Below are positions 1 to 9,758 of a stretch of 64,000 bases of DNA, piece after piece (positions within the stretch are counted from its first letter, which is position 1; each line of letters opens with the position of its first letter). The notes beneath the pieces were generated by a model. The model worked only from the letters and a program-made list of their open reading frames with translations, did not search any database and was not told the origin of the DNA. The stretch lies in the NCBI GenBank assembly GCA_946807835.1, contig OX327686.1:4030001-4094000 (forward strand), in the 5' to 3' direction. The translations under genes and the position numbers were made by a program. Source of the stretch: Ailanthus altissimus (Eukaryota > Streptophyta > Magnoliopsida > Sapindales > Simaroubaceae).

Positions 1-532
1 GCATCGATGGGCGCATCTCGAGAGTCATCTAAGGTCTGAATGAGCGTATTTTGGGTCCGAGATGCTCCAATGAGTGCATCTTAGGCCAGCATCGTGGACA
101 TTGAGTCCGCACCAGCCGCTGTCTGATTTTGGCCAAACACACTAAAAAATTATATTTTTAACTAGATTTTAACATTTTTTATATTATTCTAACTTATTTT
201 TCACGTTTAATTTATCAATAACACCTATTTTTAATTTTAAATATAATTTTTAACTAATTTTTAATGAATATTAAATTTTTTACAAATTAACTATTTTTTT
301 ATATTTGAAATGACAAATATATTGTGCAAGACATAATTTATACAATGACAAATTTAAAATTTTCAATTCAACAACTTGATTTTTAGTTCAATAGAGTGAT
401 GAGAGAGAATTTAAAATTTTAATTTTGTGGTGTAAATATTTTATTATAAAATGTCTGGTTAAAAAAAAAATGAATTAAAATTTAATTAAAAAATAATTAT
501 AAAATTTAAGAATTATTTTTAAAAATTTCTCT
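1..532. mobile_element. Terminal inverted repeat of a Mutator-like element, cut by window edge
   Basis: This block resembles both long inverted ends of the Mutator-like element at 32247-34810. It has a GC-rich inner part containing GCATCTCGAG (about 1-120), then an AT-rich part with the run CATTCTAAC/TATTCTAACTTATTTTTCAC, then a terminus reading AAATTTCTCTC near 521-532. In orientation it matches the right-hand end of that element, so the element body lies off the window to the left. The target duplication cannot be checked because the other end is missing. The terminus falls about 240 bp upstream of the Rubisco small-subunit ATG. The similarity was judged by eye; the exact boundary is uncertain by a few bases. 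Confidence 0.7.
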
Positions 533-773
533 CGAGTAAAAGAGAGAAAAGAGATGGTGATGATACCGAAGCTGAGGAGCTTCAGCATCTCCACTACCTT
601 GTACAAATTGTCTTCTTTTGTAATCTCCTTAACAAACCATACATCACTTCACAATCACCAAGCCAACTCCCTTTGTCCTTTTCTAGAACCGTTTCTATTG
701 CTTTCAAAACAATACTATTAATTTACTTAGCTATACTATCTAGTTCCTCAATCTGAAACACTTCCCCAAGAAG
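533..773 (+). promoter_or_regulatory. Proximal promoter and 5' leader of the Rubisco small-subunit gene
   Basis: This is the only non-transposon sequence between the Mutator-like terminus and the small-subunit ATG. By eye it holds no G-box CACGTG and no I-box GATAAG, the usual light-responsive elements of small-subunit promoters. CTATACTATC at about 731-740 is a weak TATA candidate. Any further control elements would have to lie in the transposon end. Transcription start is not determined. Confidence 0.4.
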
Positions 774-1672
774 ATGTCTTCCAGCATCTTTACAACTCCA
801 GTTTCTGGTTCTGGCTATGTTGGCCACAAACCCATATCGAAAACTTTGCTTCCAGCTAAGGACTCTATTAGATGGAGCAGCAAAACTGTGTCAAATGGTT
901 CTAAGATTCATTGCATGAAGGTACAAGTAATTTAGCAAATAATATGCAACTGCTCCATGTCTCATAATTATAATTGTTCACTGGTTATTTTTTTTCGATC
1001 TGGTTTTGTGTGATTGTGTGTGCTTCTTTTCATTATTTTTACAGACATGGAATCCCATCAATAACAAAAAGTTTGAGGCCCTCTCCTACCTTCCTCCTCT
1101 CTCTGATGATTCAATTACAAGGGAGATTGACTACATGCTCAAAAAGGGATGGATCCCTTGCCTTGAATTTGATGAGGTGATTCCATAATTCATCATAACA
1201 TATTCCATTTTTCATGCATGGTGTTGCAGGATCATTTTGTGCCTTTCTGCTTGTGTATACAAAGTTAAGGCAAGTTAGCTGAAACAACAAAAGCAGATTG
1301 ATCTTAAAATATATATATTCATAACATTCTGTGATAAGAGATTGTTATATTTGTACATATAGTCTTTTAAGTTGCTATCTCTCTCTCTCTCTCTCTTCTT
1401 ATTTTTGGTTTTTTTATTTATGTTAGGTGGGAAGTGTTCGTAGGGAGAATAGCAGAATGCCAGGGTACTATGATGGGAGGTATTGGACACTGTGGAAGTT
1501 GCCAATGTTTGGCTGCAACGATTCCTCTCAAGTTCTCAATGAAATCCGTGATTGCAAAGAGGCATTTCCAAATGCCTACATTCGCTGCTTGGCATTTGAC
1601 AATGAGAAACAGGCTCAGTGCATGGCCTTTGTCATTCAAAAACCCACCACCGCCACCACCGGTAGCACCTAA
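774..1672 (+). CDS. RBCS: Ribulose-bisphosphate carboxylase small subunit, divergent (possibly T-type)
   Basis: Nuclear-encoded small subunit of Rubisco, which assembles with the large subunit in the chloroplast stroma for CO2 fixation. Exons are 774-920, 1045-1176 and 1427-1672, with GT-AG introns, giving 174 aa. Residues 1-47 form a Ser/Thr-rich chloroplast transit peptide; the mature chain starts at Met48 and has about 127 residues. Introns fall after the second mature codon and about codon 46, the conserved small-subunit positions. Hallmarks are [29 protein letters not shown] and the C-terminal [12 protein letters not shown]. It departs from leaf forms in starting MKTWNP rather than MQVWPP, in having [12 protein letters not shown], one residue shorter, in the loop before PGYYDG, and in a Thr/Ser-rich tail. 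This suggests the non-photosynthetic T-type clade (trichome or other non-leaf tissue), but only a tree would settle it. Intron 2 carries a CT microsatellite. Confidence 0.95.
1376..1398. repeat. CT microsatellite in intron 2 of the small-subunit gene
   Basis: A run of about ten CT units lies some 30 bp before the intron 3' splice site and extends its pyrimidine tract. It is likely length-variable between individuals. Confidence 0.85.
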
Positions 1673-3667
1673 AAAGCACTTTTTCCCAGTGTCCCTGTAG
1701 AAGTGCTTTCGAGGAACTAGCTGTTTGAATGGTTGAATAAGAATAATGTGGATGGTTGAATTCTGCAGAGTCGGTAGTTTGGTTTGGTAGAGATGCTTTT
1801 GGTTTTAATAATTAACCACTTAAATCATGATCTGTGTGACGTGATTAGCACACAGTTTTTAAGCTTGTTTTTGTGGGTGCAATACCAGAAGTTTTTCTCG
1901 TAGCGGGTCCCAAACTCTCTACAGTCTACGCAACCCAAAATTCTAAATAGGCCAAGGCTTTGATATTTGCTTTTTGCACAATCACTTTCATTTTTCATCT
2001 TTCCACGAAGTTTTTGTCTTCTCTTGTGCTTATCACATCTAGCGCTTCCGATTTTTATGCTACGCGGCGCTGCTGTTTACTATTTGGTAGTATTTTTAAT
2101 TTTTAAAAAAAAAATAATTGAATTCGGTGAAAATCAAGTAACAAGATATAACAGTAAGAGTTTTTTATCAAACGATCAGAAAATTACAAGATATAAGGGT
2201 AATTTTTTGCACTAATGAATGCCTAACCTCTTAAAATTCTTGACAATAAAAGAGGAGACTAGCCTTAAAGAAAAATAAACATTTTGAAGAAAGGAGGAAA
2301 AACAACTTTAATAATAGAGAACAAAAACAAAAGTCCAAGAAAATTATACATTGCTTCAACATACATTAAATGACAGTGCTAAAATAATCAATAAATCTTA
2401 AGAAACTAACACCAAATAATCAACAAATCTTAAGAAACTAACACTAAATAATTTTTTTTTTTTGCATGTGGTCGAAAAAGTTTTGGCACTGCAAGGAGTA
2501 ATTTCTCTAATTGTTATATTTTATAAATTTTTATTTAAATTAAAATTTTTATTTTATTTAAATTAAAATTTTTATTTTATTATATAAATTTAAAATTCAT
2601 AAATAATTTATTATAAGTTAATAATGAGTACAAATTTATTAGAACAAATTTAATAATAAAATTTCAAATTCACAAAAAATTTTAAAAAAATTTAATATTT
2701 TATTTTTTAAACAAATATTAATACAAATTTAAAAGTATTCGTTCCAAGCCTAATCTGTTATCATTCCTACACCAACACCGACAAATACCCTTAAGCAAAG
2801 CCATGCCAATCACAATCGCAATTACATCACATAATTGGTTTATAAGAGGTGAAATACGTAGGGCAAATACAAATATTTATGTTAAGTCCTTGGCTAAAAA
2901 AATTCGCCGCCTCGGATGTCATAGTATTCAGAAGTGGAGAATAAAATCCGTCGCCACAATCTTGTAAAACTAAAAGCATTGCCCTAAGTGCTAAACCATG
3001 CTAATGAATACCGGCGCACCAAGTTTCAATAAGAAACTCCAGTTATAGTGCAAAAGGCTTATTTATTTTATTAACTAAATTCTACCAATCCCAACTATCT
3101 GCACCATCTGGGCTGATGCTTAATTAAAAGCAAATTCCACTTTTCCTTCAATAGAATACACTCAAATTGTATTAATGCTCAATTAAGATATATCTTGAAC
3201 TCTTTAGAACGCCTTGCAATTGAGTTGAAAGAGTACGAACACATACATACAACAACAATTTGAATGCCCCATCTTGCATGGCCGAGTGCTGGAGTGTAGC
3301 TTACCTTAAAAAACTCACATATCTCAGCCACAGAAGAATCCTCGACATAGGTGTTAAAATCCTCATCCCTGGTGGAAAGAATCCCCAAGTTTAAAAGTAG
3401 AACCGAATTAAATGAGATTACTCTCACCCTGATAACTAATATTAGTCTAATACATTGCTTCGGGGCTTTACCTGCCGTCTAATTAGATAATCATTCTCTG
3501 CCACAAACACTGAAAAGATATGGTCTATCAACATCATAGTGGCAATTTATAGAATAACTTATAACTCTCACATACACTGATAGAGCAAAATCCAAATAAA
3601 CTATATCTATTATGGGTAGAAGAATAGAGATCCTCCTTTGATGCCTACGCTTTATCATGAATTACCT

Positions 3668-3759
3668 CTGTACAGACAGATGTTTTGTGGGGGAATCATG
3701 CTTTGGGTAGCCTCATCCAGTGGGTGGTTATCTTGATGATCTCCATCTAGTCTGGCGTA
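3668..3759 (-). other. Candidate orphan exon
   Basis: On the minus strand, about 30 open codons are bounded by an acceptor-like ATATTCAG and a donor-like GAG|GTAATT. The conceptual product is hydrophilic, rich in Asp, His and Gln, and matches no family I know. No further exons could be joined to it with confidence. It might be a non-coding 3' UTR exon of the upstream snRNP27 gene or a chance open stretch. Confidence 0.2.
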
Positions 3760-4882
3760 CTGAATATATTAATATGATAAACAGAGATAGAATGATAAGA
3801 ATTGCTCGTTCATAGCGCATTAACGACGCTATATAGCAAGAGTATTCTTCTGAAAGAATACACCAAGTGGAAATGTATTGGAAGACCCATTTTAAATAGA
3901 GGTATTTGGACCGGCAAAATATGCCAAAAAGCGTAAGTGTACAGATACAGAAACTAGGATCATATAGCAGTGATCATAGCGACTGTGTCAAATCCACCAT
4001 TCTAATCACTATTAAATCAGAATTAACAAAATCAGCTTGAACATACCAGTATACAAATGAAAAGATCTGTCCAGGTTCACATAGGCAACCTCAGATGCAC
4101 AATAAGAATAGCAATAACATGTTATAAAGGGTCAATCAATTTGTCCTGCTGGGTTTCAAGTGTCCAAGTCACAATATGATTCAATTCGGGCTAGAAGACA
4201 CAGCTTACCTAAATAGAAATAGAAAAAAAATGATGATTATGATAAATGAAATCACTAAACAAAATCAAAAGATAAGGACTACAACTTTTCTCAGTAACTG
4301 ATTCATCAAAGGCATAAACATAACAATCTATGCATGTGGTCCATGAACTTGCAAATCAAGGAGTGAACAACTGAAATCAACTAGAATTTGGTGTATGTTT
4401 TATTTATTATATTTACTAGACTGGGGTTTCTGCTATATAGACATAAGGACAGGTGAGTCTAGTCCACAACCACAATCAATGAACGGCAGTATCAAGGCTA
4501 GCTGTTTGATCCACATATATATTCAGAATTATTCCAAAAAAAGAAAAATACTGGGCAGTAGGGATCCCAAACTCCAACTTATTGAAAATATGAAGTTAAA
4601 TGTCTAAAATTTTATTGGATAACAAAGTTCATTAAACACTAAAAAATGACTTATGTTGATCAAATATCTAAAATATATGATCATTGGGATATTCTAAATG
4701 CATTACAAGAACTAGAAATGAATTTCATTTCTAGGTCCAATCACATCATCTTCAATCCAGCTTGCTGTTTAAATCAAAACAAGACCAATCTAAACATGCA
4801 CACCCTGTATGGTGAGCTTGTGCACTTTTATCGTTCCAATGGGAAAAGAAAATGATGACATAGGAAATTAAAAGTATACTGT

Positions 4883-5164
4883 TAAGATCAAGCGCTTACC
4901 ACTAGGCCAAAAGCTGATAGCCAGGATGCAACTTTATTTCATTTTACACTCCTTGGCAATGCACTATCCTGATGCCAATTGGCATGGCTGAAAAGCTTGG
5001 GTGGTTACCTCCACAAGTGCATGAAAGGATTGCTGGGGCGTACTAAGTGCTGGGGTCCCATACCCCCAACAATGCCCTCCCACCCAGAAATGCTTCCAAG
5101 GCGACTTGAACCCATGACTTTGCTTCGATACCAGTTGTTAGGATCAAGAGCTTGATCCTAACAT
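4883..5164 (-). repeat. Short repeat with tRNA-like boxes and a 13-bp inverted repeat
   Basis: Read on the minus strand, the block has GGGTTCAAGTCGCC, resembling a tRNA B box, near one end and TTGGCCTAGTGGTAAG, resembling a tRNA A box, near the other, the reverse of the order in a tRNA gene. One end is a near-perfect palindrome, TGTTAGGATCAAG with its complement and a 2-bp centre, at 5137-5164; a related TGTTAAGATCAAG lies at about 4882-4894. It looks like a non-autonomous repeat, either tRNA-derived or a small LTR-type element. The class is not settled. Confidence 0.4.
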
Positions 5165-6229
5165 ATACTATAAAGGAAACTCAAGGATCTCATTCTAACC
5201 TATGGATCATCAAGTTTGGCAAGTCCATCGATCTTAACTTTTGCAGTCTCTCTTTAAGCTAAAATTTTCATTCGACAATCATCATGCCCACCAAAAATGC
5301 TGAATCAATTCTATGAAGCACTAAACTCAACATCTTTTCATCATCTATTGTATATCGTCCAATAGTTCTCTCAAAATGGAGGTTTAAAAGAACATGTATA
5401 ACCAAGACCTTCACCTAACCTTCTCAACCTGCTTTGACCGTGGAGAATCATGAAAACATGACATGACTGAGCAACAGTATGACTCTTAGTAAATACTCCA
5501 CAAGATAAAATGTTTCCTAAAAGAAAAAAAAATGCAAAAATTGAGTGCATGCTCACACTCAATACCTAGAGGGCGGAGACCATCAAATTTTTTTTTAAAA
5601 AAAAGCATCCTATGTATCTAATTTGCACACCGCAAACTCACATGAAAGCCTAAGAACCTTCAAAGTAATCCTCTAGATAGAGAAAGTCAAAATCTGTTTA
5701 AATGAGAAGAAAATAACAACTTAGGTTCACATATCAACTTATATATCAAAAACTTATACCACAAGTTTTTCTCTCAATCAATTCAGATGGACTTCTCAGG
5801 CATAGCAAAACCCCCATAACATATTATACTAAGAATCAAGTCAGTAATATGCCTGCTACTGGTAAATTCATCTGCAAATAGATAGAAAAAAAAAATGTCC
5901 CCTTGAAAGCAAACTACCATCCCATATCATTTGTTTTACTTCTTGGGTGCTCTTTTTATGGGGAAGGTCACACTACACATCCACCCTGTTTTGCCTAGAC
6001 CAAAAACTCACATAGTTTCACAATTCACAAAAATTGCATATCAAAGACCAAAAATTCACCCTACAAACACACAAACTTAGCAAAGTAAATTCAAACAATT
6101 TAACTGAATCCAAAGTTGAATTAAATCTTTAAGCTAGAAACAATTACTAGAAAACAAAAAAATCTCAAATACGAAACTCAAAAGACAAAACCACCCACCT
6201 CACAGTTCATGAATGAAGCAATTCACATT

Positions 6230-6835
6230 CTAGCGGTTGCGCTCCATTGGCAGTGGTCGATTAAACCCGCCTCTCCTATTCATATACTGTCTTGGCTGCC
6301 TCTTCGTCACAGCCCTAACTCCACTGACGTCAGCTCCAGGCACCGGTTTCCCTTTCGTCGAATCAAACCCTACAGGCATCCCCAATTTCTTCATCATTTC
6401 AATCTCATCCTCGTCACCATTATTCAAGTTATGATCATTATTATAATTATTATCGTTATCGTTATTATCATTCTCCTTATCATTATTATCATTTCCGTTG
6501 TCCTTCTTCTGCTGATCTTTTGCAATTTCATCGACAAAATCTGACACGGCCTTCTCATCGGAGTGGCGGTGCCGCTTGGGCGGGGGATCGGGGGAGGGTG
6601 TGCGGCGGCGATGGTGGTGCCGGGAGCGCGAACGGTCCGGGGTCCGAGAACGGGACCGTTTGCTGCGGCTTCTCTCTCTGTCTTTGACTCTCTCTCTTTC
6701 GCCTTCTCTTTCTCTATGTCTATCTCTGTCTCGGTCGCGTTCACGTTCACGTTCACGTTCACGTTCACGGTCGCGGTCGCGGTCTTCTTTTTGTCGCCGT
6801 CTTTCTCTGTCGCGTTCACGGTCGCGATCGGCCAT
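6230..6835 (-). CDS. SNRNP27: U4/U6.U5 small nuclear ribonucleoprotein 27 kDa protein
   Basis: A component of the U4/U6.U5 tri-snRNP, acting in the nucleus in pre-mRNA splicing; known family members help define the 5' splice site. A single open frame encodes 201 aa. Residues 1-60 are Arg-Asp/Arg-Glu dipeptides, 55-80 an RS/SP region ([17 protein letters not shown]), 112-139 an Asn/Asp-rich tract, and 144-201 the conserved C-terminal domain (DUF1777 type) with [27 protein letters not shown] and the end at residue 201. The C-terminal block is the decisive evidence. The ATG at 6835 is the first one that gives the RD/RE start. The Asn/Asp tract comes from ATT/ATC-type triplet repeats and separates the RS region from the C-terminal domain. 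Open frames in the other phases over the same DNA are by-products of the repeats. Confidence 0.93.
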   Translation of the reverse strand: MADRDRERDRERRRQKEDRDRDRERERERERERDRDRDRHREREGERERVKDRERSRSKRSRSRTPDRSRSRHHHRRRTPSPDPPPKRHRHSDEKAVSDFVDEIAKDQQKKDNGNDNNDKENDNNDNDNNYNNDHNLNNGDEDEIEMMKKLGMPVGFDSTKGKPVPGADVSGVRAVTKRQPRQYMNRRGGFNRPLPMERNR

Positions 6836-9263
6836 GGAGAGTTGAGTGGAGGAAGCAAGGGATTGTGATTATGAATGTGAATTTGATGATCGGATGATGA
6901 GGCCGAAACGAAATTTGAACCGGCGGGTTTCAGTGTTTCGGATTGAGAATTGAGAGGTGACTCACTGCCAAAAGCACTAAACCCTTTGTGTGAACTGTAA
7001 CTGCTATGTAGCTTGTACTAGTATTTAGTTTAGTTTAGTAATAAAAGTAATATCATCGTCAACTCGAATCCAAACTTTTTTTTTTTTATTCATTAATAAC
7101 TAATAATACATTACAGATTTAAAACTTGGCTAAATATATGTCTATTAACACAATACCTTTATAATAACTTTACAAATTTTGATAAATAAAAGTTAGGGAG
7201 GGCACAAATTATATCGTTAAGCTAAACATTTAAGTGCAAATTTTCTTTTCTTTATATATATATATATACTTGAAATATTGGATTATTGCAATTTTTTAGA
7301 TTTAAATTTAGTTTGGAATTGAATAATTCAGCTCAAATTTAAACTTAATTTTTTTTAGATAAAATTTAAAATTTTAAAGTATTTATTTTGTAAAGTAATT
7401 ATTAGATTATATAATTTATATTCATAATTTAATATATTTTAAATTATATTAATTTTTATCCTCTTATAATTATTAATTTTTTTTATCTTGTTTCAACTTT
7501 TAATTTTGATCCACTCATCTTTTTTTTTAGTAATAATTTTCATGTTAATTTTGAAACATGATAATATAATAACATGAATTTATTAATTTGATTGTTAATT
7601 TATAATACTAATAATTTAAATTAATAAGTTAATCATTCAATACTTCAAATTCTTTTATAAAAGATTAATAATAATATTTTGGCATGAAATACATTTACTT
7701 AGTTGTTAGTAACTTAGTATTTACTATAAATAATAAAAAAATTCAAAAAATTAAAATTGGGAACCAAATTTCTAATTTTTTATTTAGACTTTAGAAGAAA
7801 AACTCGAATCCGACTTCTGATTCTAAAAAAACTTTGATTTAAAAAATATATAAAAAAAATGGAACTCAGATATGAAAAACAAATCTAAATTTTCAGGTTT
7901 TTTTTTCTAGATTTGGACTAAATGGTCATCCTTAATTTTAATTATTAAAATATTCATATGTTTTACATGCGCAAAGTATAGCCGATCGACTATATTTACA
8001 GCAAGCACCTTGATTTTTTTATTTTTTTTTAATAAAAAAATAAGGACTTGAATTCTCTATTTCTATTCTAAATGTTTACATCCATGAGTATGCTCATTTC
8101 AAAATTTATTATATGAAGGAGATATTAAAATACATAAATTACAATAAAAATAATAGCACTTATAAGTTAGGATTCTATATGTTCTTCTCCTCTTTAGACT
8201 TGTAGAGATTATTTTCATGTGTTTTAATAGATATTTTTTTAAATAAAGATAAAGAGTAATTCTTGATGATTTATCAAATAATTAAAGGTCAAGTAGATTG
8301 TAGAGAAAATTGTAATATGAAAATGAAGAGGAAGAGAGTTCTCCAAAAGAGGATAATGAGACTAATATGGAAAAGTAGAGTAATGATTAAACTCTCTCCT
8401 CCTTGAAAAAAGTAAAACTTATATCATGGAGGTTAATATGAACTCATTGGATCACTTGGAGACTTTTTAATGAAAAATTAGTGTAATGTATTTAGAGCTA
8501 AGTGTCATGCATAAAGTGTGAAAATATTCTTTTTGTGCTAAAGAATATATAACTCGCAAGTATCATTGTCTTAAAAGTGGCTTTGATATGTGTCATAACG
8601 GAATATATATTGGTGATAATGTAGTTCTCATTTAGTGCCACTTGGTAATTTTGTACTAATATGTCCCTCTTATGGATAAGGCAACACGACGTGGCACTTC
8701 AGGATTGGTCCTTTGTCGATTGCCCATGTGATCTTATCTTCAATGAGGTGTTGAGCTGGATGGCAACTTTTGTAGTACCATTTACTGGAAATGAGAAATA
8801 TCTATGGTCCCCCATTAAGTGCTTTGTAAGGCCGCCTCTATCTTTTTGTGCCTTCTTATCTCTTCTCTTATCACTGTCATTTGATACAATTTTTGTGACC
8901 TGACGTGGTAAGTGTGGACCTTAATGGTGACGTGGATTATTGAACTATTTGGTTGGTATCTCATTTTGACTATTTGACTGCTACTTGTATGTCAACATGA
9001 CAAGTGTGGGGTTTTACCGACGTGTACATCTATTATCGACCCAATGATGACATAGCAGGTAACTTAACTATGTTGATCTATCTCTTGGCTGTGGGACTGA
9101 GTAGTGGCGTAAAATTCTAAGTGAGTAGTGATGTAGAATTCTAAGTCAAATGAGGAAAGCTTATTGGAGTAGGCTCGTATTGAATCTAATGGTTAATCTA
9201 ATGCAAAGCTCAATCTTACTTTCAATAAATTACATATTAATAATGCACGTATATAGTCTAAAA
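6836..9263. other. AT-rich intergenic DNA
   Basis: The first 200 bp upstream of the snRNP27 ATG are the likely promoter and include CTAAACCCTTTG near 6977, a partial telo-box. From about 7070 to 8100 the sequence is very AT-rich with a short (AT)n run at about 7255-7269. 8600-9120 is less AT-rich and has an 80-codon open frame without a recognisable domain. A tandem copy of roughly 25 bp containing AATTCTAAGT lies at 9105-9145. Nothing else was identified. Confidence 0.5.
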
Positions 9264-9758
9264 TATTAGAATTTAAGAGTATATTTTAAATAAACATATG
9301 TAAAATCAAGTGTTATAGTAGAGAGAAATAGTTGAGAAGAGAAAAGGGGGACGAAAGGGATGTGCCTAAGCCGTAGGAGTCTAAAATGTTAGAATTTAAA
9401 AGTGTATTTCAAATAAACTCCAATTAGTGGAATGAAGCATTACAGCACTAGCTTCTGAGTGCTACGGTGCCCAGTCAGGCTATGTCTAAAAATAATCGTT
9501 GGGTGCCACGACACTGAGGATGAGCGCTACAGTACCCAAAGCTAGATTTGGTGACTCTCTAAAGAGTCACCTACCTCTTTCATATGATGTGACTTTTCAA
9601 AGATGTGATGTGTGTCCCCAGAGAGACTCATACAACTATATAAATACTGTAGACACATTTGAAACAAGGTATGAACTTCTCTTCTCAATCTTTGATTTAA
9701 ATTTCTCTCTTATCAACATTTTCTAAGTTTAAAATACTTGTATTCCAATGAGGGTATT
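9264..9758 (+). repeat. 5' LTR of copia element 1, first part
   Basis: It aligns by eye with 16995-17450, sharing for example AAATAAACATATGTAAAATCAAGTG, GAGGATGAGCGCT, AGCTAGATTTGGTGACTCTC and GGTATGAACTTCTCTT. About 100 bp from the start the opening segment (TTAGAATTTAA...AAATAAAC) recurs at 9390-9420, a small internal duplication absent from the 3' LTR. It breaks off at GTATT (9754-9758), where other sequence begins. Confidence 0.8.

Larger units (their letters stand above)
1673..6229. other. Intergenic DNA between the small-subunit and snRNP27 genes
   Basis: The first 200 bp should hold the 3' UTR of the small-subunit gene. 2080-2760 is very AT-rich. From 2800 to 6200 the base composition is more balanced and could be introns and 3' UTR of a minus-strand transcript, perhaps the snRNP27 gene, whose stop codon is at 6230. 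The only structured items I can support are a candidate exon at 3668-3759 and a repeat at 4883-5164. Short open frames elsewhere show no recognisable protein. Confidence 0.5.

Noticed and set aside
6563..6868. Open frames of 89-144 codons antisense to or in other phases over the snRNP27 gene
   Set aside because: They arise because the RD/RE and Asn/Asp codon repeats are open in several frames; only the minus-strand 201-aa frame carries the conserved C-terminal domain.
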